From Lysinibacillus sp. KCTC 33748 (GTDB lineage Bacteria; Bacillota; Bacilli; Bacillales_A; Planococcaceae), in assembly GCF_002237755.1 (NCBI RefSeq), contig NZ_MWSJ01000003.1:186001-250000 (forward strand): a stretch of DNA of 64,000 nt. Reading direction: 5' to 3'. Of this stretch, positions 28,705-36,007 are shown piece after piece. Every line of letters begins with the position of its first letter. Position 1 is the first letter of the stretch. The notes under the pieces were generated by a model. That model was not told the origin of the DNA, searched no databases, and saw only the letters and a list, made by a program, of their open reading frames with translations. The position numbers and the translations under genes are program-made.

Positions 28705-28935
28705 ATGAAATCAATTAACTTGCAAGATACATTCTTAAACCATTTACGTAAAAATAATGTCTTTGTAACTGTGTTTTTGTTAAACGGATTTCAGTTAAAA
28801 GGAACTGTGAAATCCTATGATAATTTTACAGTATTATTACTAGATGCTGATAGCAAACAACACCTTATTTACAAACACGCTATTTCTACATTTGTTCCAG
28901 CAAAGCAAGTGGATTTTTTAGAGACAGGTGAATAG
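28705..28935 (+). CDS. hfq: RNA chaperone Hfq
   Basis: 76 residues, ATG at 28705 with GGGAGG 8 bases upstream. Sm1 motif [26 protein letters not shown] and Sm2 motif [11 protein letters not shown] are intact (quoted in part: [14 protein letters not shown]). Short acidic C-terminus, as in other Bacillus Hfq. It follows miaA as in most bacteria. Confidence 0.97.
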   Translation: MKSINLQDTFLNHLRKNNVFVTVFLLNGFQLKGTVKSYDNFTVLLLDADSKQHLIYKHAISTFVPAKQVDFLETGE

Positions 28936-28991
28936 ATCATTCATCATCAAAAGTTTGGGAATCAGATTTTATAAAACGTTTACCATTTGAA

Positions 28992-29138
28992 TAAGTTGCT
29001 CTTCGTTACGGCTGAGTGACTCCTTGGGGATTAGCGATTTAGAGGGACGAAGGCTAAAAGCATCACGTCCAGTGATAACGCCTTCGTGACCAACAACAAA
29101 GCGCCCAGTCGGAACGGAAATCAACCTCACGTTATGGT
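28992..29138 (+). repeat. Dispersed intergenic repeat, copy C
   Basis: GTTGCTCTTCGTTACGGCTG, GTGACTCCTTGGGGATTAGC, the GACGAAGGCTAAAAGCATCA module with GATAACGCCTTCGTGACCAA, and CAGTCGGAACGGAAATCAAC. The CGGCTCATCGGACGCCC module is missing here. Confidence 0.85.
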
Positions 29139-29163
29139 AAGGAGCCGCAAAAAACTATACTTA

Positions 29164-29198
29164 AACAGTTAGTGTTCTTGACACTAGCTGTTTTTTTG
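29164..29198 (+). terminator. Terminator upstream of the rhodanese gene
   Basis: ACAGTTAGTGT pairs with ACACTAGCTGT (one G-T pair) with a 5-base loop and T7. It probably ends the hfq transcript after repeat C. Confidence 0.85.
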
Positions 29199-29248
29199 CC
29201 TTCAGGCTATAATGTAAGAGGAAATTGACATTTTGGAGGACTACACAG

Positions 29249-29551
29249 ATGAAATCTATGGATACAACAGAAATAGTAGAACTATTAGATGCAAACGAAG
29301 ACCTATTCATTATTGATGTTCGTGAAGAGGATGAGGTAGCTCAGGGTATGATTCCTGGTGCTCAGCACATTGCTCTTGGGACAATCCCTGAGCGCTTAGA
29401 AGAATTAGATACTGCTAAGCCATACATTATCGTTTGCAAGGCAGGCGGACGTTCAGCAAATGCTTGTGCATATCTAGAAGCTCAAGGCTTTGACGTAACA
29501 AACCTTGAAGGCGGCATGCTTGCTTATGATGGAGAGTTAGAATTTAAATAA
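29249..29551 (+). CDS. Single-domain rhodanese
   Basis: 100 residues from ATG 29249, with TTGGAGGA 8 bases upstream. One rhodanese domain: FIIDVREEDEVAQG, IPGAQHIALG, and the active-site loop IIVCKAGGRSANACAYL with the catalytic Cys near residue 67. It would transfer sulfur to thiol acceptors in the cytosol. The physiological partner is not shown by context. Confidence 0.9.
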   Translation: MKSMDTTEIVELLDANEDLFIIDVREEDEVAQGMIPGAQHIALGTIPERLEELDTAKPYIIVCKAGGRSANACAYLEAQGFDVTNLEGGMLAYDGELEFK

Positions 29552-29560
29552 TGACATAAT

Positions 29561-29603
29561 AAAAAAAGAAAGAGCCTTTCAATATTCGCTCTTTCTTTTT
29601 TTA
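29561..29603. terminator. Bidirectional terminator between convergent genes
   Basis: AAAAAAAGAAAGAGC pairs with GCTCTTTCTTTTTTT; A-run and T-run flank the stem so it works both ways. Confidence 0.9.
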
Positions 29604-29609
29604 TTGCGC

Positions 29610-30005
29610 TTATTTTTTTAGTGAGTCTATAATAAGGCTAAAATTTTTTTCGAAATGATTGTATGGATTTTCATTTTTTAGCTCCCGGATCTTTAGGTTA
29701 TAACTGGCAAAGTTTAAACCGGCACCGTAAATTTGTAATGCGCCATTCGCAAGATCTCCTCTCTGAAGGTGTTCTATACCTTCCATTAAGAAGTTTTCGC
29801 TCTCATCGAAGTGACATTCAGTAATGTTTTTATCTCCACTGTGAAATAACTTTAAGTTTTCAATGATTTTATTCGCTGTATCTTCACTTATTGAAGCGTC
29901 TACATTGATTAATATTTGGTTTATCGGTTTTACTAGCTGAGCATATCGGCTATCATAATTCTCGCATGTTTCAGCAATTGCGTTTCTTAGCTCTTTTGTG
30001 TCCAA
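29610..30005 (-). CDS. Unknown soluble helical protein
   Basis: 131 residues, all-helical by eye, without signal peptide or membrane segment. It opens MDTKELRNAIAETCENYDSR and ends FEKNFSLIIDSLKK. The start is TTG with a GGTGAAGAG-type site just upstream; no ATG fits better. I do not recognise the family. It is a single gene with its own terminator. Confidence 0.6.
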   Translation of the reverse strand: MDTKELRNAIAETCENYDSRYAQLVKPINQILINVDASISEDTANKIIENLKLFHSGDKNITECHFDESENFLMEGIEHLQRGDLANGALQIYGAGLNFASYNLKIRELKNENPYNHFEKNFSLIIDSLKK

Positions 30006-30132
30006 CGTCTCTTCACCTACCTTTTTAATTTTGTCCTGCCTTAGATTTTATTAACTCCCAAACTTATTTAGCACACCAGTTTTCATTAATTTTTATCGTT
30101 TTGGCACTTATCAAAAGATAGCATCTAGCATT

Positions 30133-30171
30133 AATATTCTTGCGCGCGAATATTCAGAAATGTGTTACAAT
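30133..30171 (+). promoter_or_regulatory. Promoter with a palindromic operator, upstream of the leader peptide
   Basis: An extended -10 (TG then T then TACAAT, 30163-30171) has no -35 match; instead a perfect inverted repeat AATATTC-N8-GAATATT (30133-30154) covers that region. The arrangement suggests control by a DNA-binding protein. Confidence 0.5.
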
Positions 30172-30195
30172 TAAAACCGTTAAGGAGGGATAAGT

Positions 30196-30237
30196 ATGTA
30201 TCGAACAATAGCACCCCCAACAATGTCTTTACAGTAG
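30196..30237 (+). CDS. 13-residue leader peptide
   Basis: ATG with AAGGAGGG 6 bases upstream, one of the strongest ribosome sites in the window. It encodes MYRTIAPPTMSLQ and a TAG stop that lies inside the first arm of a set of competing hairpins. The Pro-Pro pair is a natural slow point for the ribosome. The place, size and structure fit a regulatory leader peptide for the transporter gene that follows. Function is inferred. Confidence 0.6.
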   Translation: MYRTIAPPTMSLQ

Positions 30238-30318
30238 AATCTACTGTTTAGGCATTCATTAAAAGCTTGCTAATTCTCAATAGATTCTACTGTATATCGG
30301 AGACTATATACATGTAGA
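30231..30318 (+). promoter_or_regulatory. Leader attenuator with competing hairpins
   Basis: Arm 1 ACAGTAGAATCT (30231-30242) is an exact complement of arm 2 AGATTCTACTGT (30282-30293). Arm 2 plus the next bases (TCTACTGTATAT) can instead pair with arm 3 (ATATACA-T-GTAGA, 30306-30318), just before the transporter ribosome site. The two pairings exclude each other, and a ribosome at the leader stop covers arm 1. Confidence 0.55.
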
Positions 30319-30333
30319 AAGTAGGAATTAGAA

Positions 30334-31206
30334 ATGAGCGGAAAACCATCTTTTATTGTATCGATGATTATTTTTGGCGCTGTCGGTGTTTTTGCAAAAT
30401 ATATTAAGTTGCCTTCAAGTGAAATAGCCTTTTGGATGAGTCTCATTGGCTCTTGTTTTTTACTGTTGATTTTCCTTTATAAAAAAGAAAAATTTACGAA
30501 AACAACTATTTTGCAAAATAAATGGCCATTGATACTTTCGAGCTTTGCTTTATGTGGCAATTGGATTTTTCTTTTCCAAGCGTACAAGGAAACAACCATC
30601 GCAAATGCGGCACTAAGCTACTATTTTGCTCCAGTACTAGTAATTTGTTTATCACCAATCATTTTGAAAGAGAAAATAGTTGCACGGAAAATCTTTTATG
30701 TTTGTGTTGCACTAGTAGGCCTGTATTTTATTGTCCAAAGTCAAACTACCGAAACGAGCGAACATTATGTCGGAATTATCTATGGGCTTATTGCAGCTTG
30801 TTTCTATACAATAGTTACATTCACCAATAAGTATATTCATGGCTTAAAAGAGCCCGATAATACGATTATTCAGCTTGCTTTAGCAGCGTTATTCCTCGCA
30901 CTTTATCTTGTGGGGACTAATGGGTTCAAAGTAATACAAATCGATATAAAATCAATTAGTTTACTTATAGCATTGGGCATCGTCCATGCTGGGATCGGCT
31001 TCTATCTGTTCTTTTTCGGAATGCGTCATTTAAAAGGGCAAAGTATAGCTATTTTAAGCTATATTGATCCGCTAACATCATTACTGATTTCGGCGATAAT
31101 TATTGGAGAAAAAATGACGACCCTACAAATAATAGGCGCTATTCTTTTGCTCGGTGCAACATGTCTGAGTGAATTAGACAAAACAAAGTTGATCTCACAG
31201 CGATAA
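30334..31206 (+). CDS. DMT-superfamily (EamA) transporter
   Basis: 290 residues with ten hydrophobic segments in two EamA repeats, as in RhaT/RarD/YdcZ-type exporters. Recognisable spots are NWIFLFQAYKETTIANAALS in the first half and YIDPLTSLLISAIIIGEKMT in the second. The substrate cannot be told from sequence; such proteins export amino acids, drugs or metabolites. The AAAGTAGGA ribosome site is 7 bases before the ATG. The leader peptide and operator upstream suggest inducible expression. Confidence 0.88.
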   Translation: MSGKPSFIVSMIIFGAVGVFAKYIKLPSSEIAFWMSLIGSCFLLLIFLYKKEKFTKTTILQNKWPLILSSFALCGNWIFLFQAYKETTIANAALSYYFAPVLVICLSPIILKEKIVARKIFYVCVALVGLYFIVQSQTTETSEHYVGIIYGLIAACFYTIVTFTNKYIHGLKEPDNTIIQLALAALFLALYLVGTNGFKVIQIDIKSISLLIALGIVHAGIGFYLFFFGMRHLKGQSIAILSYIDPLTSLLISAIIIGEKMTTLQIIGAILLLGATCLSELDKTKLISQR

Positions 31207-31213
31207 ACAAACA

Positions 31214-31252
31214 GGAAGCTCCCAAGCCTTTATGCATGGGAGCTTCTATTTT
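31214..31252 (+). terminator. Terminator of the DMT transporter gene
   Basis: GAAGCTCCCA pairs with TGGGAGCTTC, then TATTTTTG. Confidence 0.88.
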
Positions 31253-31392
31253 TGCTTAATGACATACTATAAAAAATAATTAAAGAGAAAAGGGACCAGC
31301 ATATCCGTTCACTAAAAAAACCATGAAGCTTGAAAATTTAAAATGTTGACACATTAAACACTTTGACGTAAATTAAAAATAATTGCATAAAA

Positions 31393-31550
31393 GCATTAGG
31401 TGCCCATTGCGGGAGAATAGGGAATAAAGTGAAAAGCTTTAGCGGTCCCACCACTGTAAAAGGGAGTTTCATAGAGAATGCCACTAGCATCGTTCTGGGA
31501 AGGTTCTATGAAATGTTGAAATTGAGCCAGGAGACCTGCCTATCTGCTTC
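31393..31550 (+). promoter_or_regulatory. Cobalamin riboswitch upstream of cobT
   Basis: The class landmarks occur in order: AGGTGCCCATTGCGGGAGAA, then GGTCCCACCACTGTAAAAGG, GCCACTAGCATCGTTCTGGG and the B12 box GAGCCAGGAGACCTGCC (31524-31540). A terminator hairpin follows at 31573. Binding of adenosyl- or hydroxo-cobalamin would stop transcription into cobT. Which cofactor form binds cannot be read off. Confidence 0.93.
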
Positions 31551-31572
31551 GTATTATATAGACGATGGAAAA

Positions 31573-31620
31573 GTCTGTAGTTTATTTGTTATGGATAAAC
31601 TACAGGCTTTTTATTTTTTT
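31573..31620 (+). terminator. Riboswitch expression-platform terminator
   Basis: GTCTGTAGTTTAT pairs with ATAAACTACAGGC (one G-T), followed by a long T-rich run, 23 bases after the B12 aptamer and 52 before cobT. Confidence 0.88.
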
Positions 31621-31671
31621 CTCTAAATCATTCTTCGAGTAACAAGGGCAAATAAGAAAGGGGAAATTTTC

Positions 31672-32727
31672 ATGCAATTATTACAACAAACGATCCAAAA
31701 CATTCAAAGTGCAGACCACAAAATGATGGGGCAGGCAAAAGAACGCATAGATGCACTTTGCAAGCCTCCTGGTAGTTTGGGGAAGCTGGAAACTCTAGCT
31801 GTGCAACTATCCGGTATTACAGGTGAACTATATCCTGCAATTGATAATAAAGCAATTATTGTCTGTGCCGCGGATCATGGTGTCTGTGAAGAAGGAGTGA
31901 CGCCGAATCCACAAAATGTGACGGTCTTCCAAACGCTAAATTTCCCAAGAGGAGGAACAGGTGTCTGTGCTGTCGCGAAAATAACGAATGCAAAAATTGT
32001 TACGGTAGACGTTGGGGTTAAAGAGGATATTCCACATGATGCTGGTGTCATCATTAAAAAGATTAAATATGGTACGGATAATATGGCAAAGGGTCCTGCT
32101 ATGTCAAAGGAAGAAGCCATTCAATCAATTGAAGTAGGAATTGAAGTAACTACGGAAGAAATCAAAAAAGGGATAAATGTACTCGGGACAGGTGAAATGG
32201 GTATCGGTAATACAACACCTAGTGCTGCTATATTATCGGTTCTTCGCGAGTGTCATCCGAATGAAGTGACAGGCTTCGGTGCAGGAGTTGGACCAGGAGG
32301 AATAGCACATAAAGTAGAAGTCATCCACAAAGCTATAGCATTAAACAAACCAAATCGTCATGATGCTATTGATGTTCTTGCAAAAGTCGGAGGGTTAGAA
32401 ATTGGCGCGATGGCAGGGGTAATACTTGCTGCTGCTGCACATCGCAAACCTGTTGTTATTGACGGCTTTATTTCTACTATCGCTGCTCTAATTGCGTACG
32501 AACTTGAGCCAAACGTAAAAGACTATATTATTCCTTCTCATGCTTCTGAAGAACCTGGTGCAAAAATTGCTGCTGAAATGCTCGGAATTGAACCAATGCT
32601 ACAAATGAATATGCGATTAGGAGAGGGCTCTGGTGCAGCTTTAGCCTTTCCTATTTTGGATGCAGCAAGCTCTATGATGAAAAACATGACTACATTAGAG
32701 GAAGCTATGTTACTGTTGAAAAAGTAG
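31672..32727 (+). CDS. cobT: Nicotinate-nucleotide:dimethylbenzimidazole phosphoribosyltransferase
   Basis: 351 residues, the usual length. Motifs include GSLGKLETLA, CAADHGVCEEGVTPNPQNVT, GTGEMGIGNTTPSAAI, DGFISTIAALIA and the catalytic Glu loop MRLGEGSGAALAFP. It activates lower-ligand bases (5,6-dimethylbenzimidazole) for nucleotide-loop assembly of cobalamin. No other cob genes are near, and the B12 riboswitch stands directly upstream, so it looks like a separate salvage unit. AAAGGGG precedes the ATG. Confidence 0.96.
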   Translation: MQLLQQTIQNIQSADHKMMGQAKERIDALCKPPGSLGKLETLAVQLSGITGELYPAIDNKAIIVCAADHGVCEEGVTPNPQNVTVFQTLNFPRGGTGVCAVAKITNAKIVTVDVGVKEDIPHDAGVIIKKIKYGTDNMAKGPAMSKEEAIQSIEVGIEVTTEEIKKGINVLGTGEMGIGNTTPSAAILSVLRECHPNEVTGFGAGVGPGGIAHKVEVIHKAIALNKPNRHDAIDVLAKVGGLEIGAMAGVILAAAAHRKPVVIDGFISTIAALIAYELEPNVKDYIIPSHASEEPGAKIAAEMLGIEPMLQMNMRLGEGSGAALAFPILDAASSMMKNMTTLEEAMLLLKK

Positions 32728-32797
32728 ATTTATTAATCTTTAGGTACTTATTGTCGCTGCTGTGGATGCACGGCGTTTGTGAAAATAAGAAAAATTC

Positions 32798-32834
32798 AAA
32801 ACAAGCCCAAATCTGATATTTGGGCTTGTTAATA
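32798..32834 (-). terminator. Terminator of the minus-strand TRIC-like gene (also downstream of cobT)
   Basis: AACAAGCCCAAAT pairs perfectly with ATTTGGGCTTGTT; the T-rich run lies on the minus-strand side, but the hairpin can serve both converging genes. Confidence 0.85.
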
Positions 32835-32847
32835 TGCAACGGTATAG

Positions 32848-33453
32848 CTATGCTCGATTCAACTTCCGCAACGGTAACCGCCATTTCTTCGTATATGAAA
32901 GTATTCTTAATACTGTGATCACACCAAATAATACATATAAAAAGATATCCCCTGAGAAAAGTTGAAGTCCGATAATAAGCCCGGCTAGTGCTGCCCAAAC
33001 ACCATAAATTTCATCACGGAGGACTAATGGTTGTCGTCTAGCTAATAAATCGCGAACAATTCCACCACCTGACCCTGTTAAGACAGCAGCTACAATAACT
33101 GCACTAATAGGCATGTCGAGCTTTACAGCATAGAGAGCACCTTGAATGGCAAATGCGGATAATCCGATAGCATCGGTAAAATTGCCCCAGCGATGCCAAT
33201 GCTGAATAAGACGGTGCGGAAATAAGAAAAATAGCGTAATCGCTGCAATGGCAATTTGGAACATCATATCTTGACCCCAAAGTGTAGTTACAGGTAAACC
33301 TATCAATAGATTTCGTATAGCTCCACCACCGAAAGCAGTTACGATACCGAGTATATAGACACCGAATAAATCATATTCTTCTTCCATTGCAATTATTGCC
33401 CCGGAAATAGCGAAGGCAATTGTTCCAATGATACTAAAAACCTCCCAAGCCAA
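32848..33453 (-). CDS. TRIC-family (UPF0126) membrane protein, YvgT-like
   Basis: 201 residues from the TTG at 33453; AAGGGG lies 8 bases before it, while the outer GTG (33462) nearly touches that site. The protein then opens (M)AWEVFSIIGTIAFAISGAI. It has seven hydrophobic segments in two repeats, each with the glycine motif of the family (AFGGGAIRNLL and LTGSGGGIVRDLL). These are trimeric cation channels (K+) or, in some members, possible glycine transporters. Stands alone. Confidence 0.88.
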   Translation of the reverse strand: MAWEVFSIIGTIAFAISGAIIAMEEEYDLFGVYILGIVTAFGGGAIRNLLIGLPVTTLWGQDMMFQIAIAAITLFFLFPHRLIQHWHRWGNFTDAIGLSAFAIQGALYAVKLDMPISAVIVAAVLTGSGGGIVRDLLARRQPLVLRDEIYGVWAALAGLIIGLQLFSGDIFLYVLFGVITVLRILSYTKKWRLPLRKLNRA

Positions 33454-33739
33454 CCCTTTCACCCCTTAAGTGAATAAAATCATTTCTTGTTGTAGATTAG
33501 TTACTAATACGAACTAGAAAACATTAAAGTCTTCTTTTTTGTATCAGAAGCAAAGAAAGCATCGACTTATGATTTGGAATTATCAGATATTAAGTATCTA
33601 ATTATAGCAGAAATGCATAGATATAGTTTTTAATTTAACTAAGCGCCTAAATGCAATTAGAAACACAAGCAATTTTTGCAGGCAAGCTCACAAATTGTTA
33701 AGATAAGATTTGAACAAATGTGAAATGGAGAAGAACATA

Positions 33740-34990
33740 ATGACTTTTACAACCAATTTATTAGAAGAAACACTAGCATTAGCTGCTAAAATAGAAGATA
33801 AGGTACGCCCTTTTCATGCAAAGGTAGAAGATATGGCGTTCTTCAATCAACAAAAAGTGCTTGCTGCATTCCGAAAGCATCAAGTAAGTGATTATCATCT
33901 GCACCCATCTAACGGTTATGGCTATGATGATGAAGGGCGTGACAATCTAGAACGTGTTTATGCAGAGGTTTTTGGAGCGGAGGCTGCTATTGTGCGTCCG
34001 CAAATTATTTCTGGTACACATGCAATCACACTTAGCTTATTCGGAGTACTACGTCCTGGTGATGAATTACTTTATATTTCGGGGCAGCCGTATGATACAT
34101 TGCAATCAATAGTCGATGGTGGCGATAAAGATACTGGCTCGTTAAAAGATTATAAAATCGGTTATAGCCATGTGGATTTATTGAATAATCAAGAGATTGA
34201 TTGGGAAGGTGTTGCAGCTGCAATTACAGCAAACACAAAAATGATTGCTATCCAACGTTCGAAGGGCTATGCAACACGCCCATCCTTTACTATTTCGCAA
34301 ATTGCAGAAATGTGTGCAAAGATCCGTGAATTAGCACCGAACGCAGTTATTTTCGTTGATAATTGCTACGGAGAATTTGTTGAGGCACTAGAACCGACAG
34401 AGGTTGGAGCGGATTTAATAGCAGGCTCGCTCATTAAAAATCCTGGTGGAGGCTTAGCGAAAATTGGTGGTTATATTGCAGGTCGTGCAGATTTAGTAGA
34501 AAAATGTGCTTACCGTATGACATCGCCAGGTATTGGTGCTGAGGCAGGTGCAACATTAAATACGCTCGGTGATTTCTATCAAGGATTTTTCCTCGCGCCA
34601 CATGTTGTATCTCAAGCATTAAAAGGTGCCATTTTCACAGCTGCTATGCTGGGAGAAATAGGCATGAATACATCGCCAAGGTATGATGCGAATCGTACGG
34701 ATTTAATTCAATCGGTTTCTTTCCAAAAGGCGGAACAAATGATTGCTTTTTGCCGTGAAATTCAAGCAAACTCACCAATTAATGCGCATTATGCACCAGA
34801 GCCAGCGTATATGCCTGGCTATGAAGATGATGTCATCATGGCTGCTGGAACTTTCATTCAAGGTTCAAGCATTGAGCTCACAGCAGACGGTCCTATTCGT
34901 CCGCCATTTACCGCCTTTATTCAAGGTGGGTTAACATACGAGCACGTAAAATTTGCTATTTGTAGTGCTGTTCAAAAAATCCAAAAATAA
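33740..34990 (+). CDS. ynbB: PLP-dependent YnbB / aluminium-resistance family protein
   Basis: 416 residues from ATG 33740, which has ATGGAGAAG upstream; an outer start at 33710 has none. Fold type I PLP enzyme related to cystathionine/methionine gamma-lyases: HPSNGYGYDDEGRD, RPQIISGTHAITLSLFGVLR, IFVDNCYGEFVE and the PLP Lys in AGSLIKNPGGGLAKIGGYI. Annotated in Bacillus as methionine gamma-lyase-like or aluminium resistance protein; the true reaction is unsettled. In B. subtilis it lies beside glnRA, as here. Confidence 0.93.
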   Translation: MTFTTNLLEETLALAAKIEDKVRPFHAKVEDMAFFNQQKVLAAFRKHQVSDYHLHPSNGYGYDDEGRDNLERVYAEVFGAEAAIVRPQIISGTHAITLSLFGVLRPGDELLYISGQPYDTLQSIVDGGDKDTGSLKDYKIGYSHVDLLNNQEIDWEGVAAAITANTKMIAIQRSKGYATRPSFTISQIAEMCAKIRELAPNAVIFVDNCYGEFVEALEPTEVGADLIAGSLIKNPGGGLAKIGGYIAGRADLVEKCAYRMTSPGIGAEAGATLNTLGDFYQGFFLAPHVVSQALKGAIFTAAMLGEIGMNTSPRYDANRTDLIQSVSFQKAEQMIAFCREIQANSPINAHYAPEPAYMPGYEDDVIMAAGTFIQGSSIELTADGPIRPPFTAFIQGGLTYEHVKFAICSAVQKIQK

Positions 34991-34996
34991 GTAACG

Positions 34997-35033
34997 AAAA
35001 ACTATTCAAAACCTCCTTTTGAATAGTTTTTTT
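34997..35033 (+). terminator. Terminator of ynbB
   Basis: AAAACTATTCAAAA pairs with TTTTGAATAGTTTT with a short loop and a T-run. Confidence 0.92.
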
Positions 35034-35210
35034 ACTTATGAACGAACAGTTGAAGATGAAGCTTCTTAAAGTGAATGCCATTTATCATCATTCAGTAGAA
35101 GACTACTTCATGATGAAATATCCTAACACCTACTGAATGGAGATAAAGCCTCCGGCGGATGTCACGGATCTTCAAAATCCGGAAGCAATTACGACAAGGC
35201 GAAATTGATA

Positions 35211-35415
35211 TAAGTTGATTGGAGTGGAGGCTTGGCGACTCCTTGGGGATTAGCGATAGAGGAACGAAGGCTAAAACCATCACATCCCGTGATAATGCCT
35301 TCGTGACCAACACCGTGTTGGCCCGAGACCCTGGAGCGAGCAACGCGAGTGAAGCGGCTCATCGGACGTCCCCGGGAAAGCGCCAAGCCGGAACGGAAAT
35401 CAACCCCACGTTAGG
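35211..35415 (+). repeat. Dispersed intergenic repeat, copy D (longest)
   Basis: Contains every module of the family: GTTGATTGGAGTGGAGGCTT, GGCGACTCCTTGGGGATTAG, GGAACGAAGGCTAAAACCAT, GATAATGCCTTCGTGACCAA, CACCGTGTTGGCC, CGGCTCATCGGACGTCCCC and GGAACGGAAATCAACCCCAC. Just before it, 35090-35205 holds other GC-rich sequence (CCTCCGGCGGATGTCACGGA) that may be part of a second element. No gene is seen between ynbB and glnR. Confidence 0.87.
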
Positions 35416-35471
35416 ATGTGAAGTATAGTTTTTTACAATTTTTCATCATTTCAAAAAAATATTTTAATCCA

Positions 35472-35488
35472 TGTTAGGAAAGCTTACA
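35472..35488 (+). promoter_or_regulatory. GlnR/TnrA box
   Basis: TGTTAGGAAAGCTTACA fits the TGTNA-N7-TNACA consensus at every fixed base. It ends 7 bases before the -35 of glnRA, the position of the upstream GlnR site in B. subtilis. Confidence 0.9.
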
Positions 35489-35495
35489 TGAGTGG

Positions 35496-35524
35496 TTGAC
35501 ACTATAAATTTTTCGTTATATGAT
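35496..35524 (+). promoter_or_regulatory. Sigma-A promoter of glnRA
   Basis: Consensus TTGACA, 17-base spacer, TATGAT; 25 bases before the glnR start. Confidence 0.88.
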
Positions 35525-35549
35525 TAGCGAGTATTGGAGGGGAACTTAA

Positions 35550-35924
35550 ATGAGTCGTGAAATTAGACGAACTATGCCGTTATTATCTATGAATATCGTA
35601 ATGCAATTGACAGAGCTTTCGGCACGTCAGATTCGTTATTATGAAGAACACCATTTAATTGAGCCGCACCGAACAGAAGGCAACCGTCGAATGTTTTCAT
35701 TAAATGACGTCGATACACTGCTGGAAATTAAAGATTATTTGGATCAGGGTATGAACATGGCGAAAATTAAAAAGCTGTTCGCTAAAAAGAATGAACCTGT
35801 TTCAACAGATGAGCGTGATTTAAGTGACTCAGAATTACGTAACATCATGCGTGAAGAAGTGCGTCAAGCACAGCGCATGCAAAAATCATCCATCCGTCGA
35901 GGGGATTTATCTCGATTCTATTAA
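35550..35924 (+). CDS. glnR: Nitrogen regulator GlnR (MerR family)
   Basis: 124 residues. MerR winged-helix core IVMQLTELSARQIRYYEEH, EGNRRMFSLNDV and IKDYLDQGMNMAKIKKLF. The C-terminal tail ends RRGDLSRFY, the segment that senses feedback-inhibited glutamine synthetase. It represses glnRA through the box at 35472 when nitrogen is ample. TGGAGGGGAAC precedes the ATG. Somewhat shorter linker than the B. subtilis protein. Confidence 0.97.
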   Translation: MSREIRRTMPLLSMNIVMQLTELSARQIRYYEEHHLIEPHRTEGNRRMFSLNDVDTLLEIKDYLDQGMNMAKIKKLFAKKNEPVSTDERDLSDSELRNIMREEVRQAQRMQKSSIRRGDLSRFY

Positions 35925-36007
35925 TAAAAGGCAACATCATTCATGTCTTTATTAATAGAGTAGGGTAATTATAAAAAGCTAGACAATTTATAGGAGTGTG
36001 GAAAACT

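Noticed and set aside
31429-31626. 65-codon open frame before cobT
   Set aside because: It lies wholly inside the cobalamin riboswitch and its terminator.
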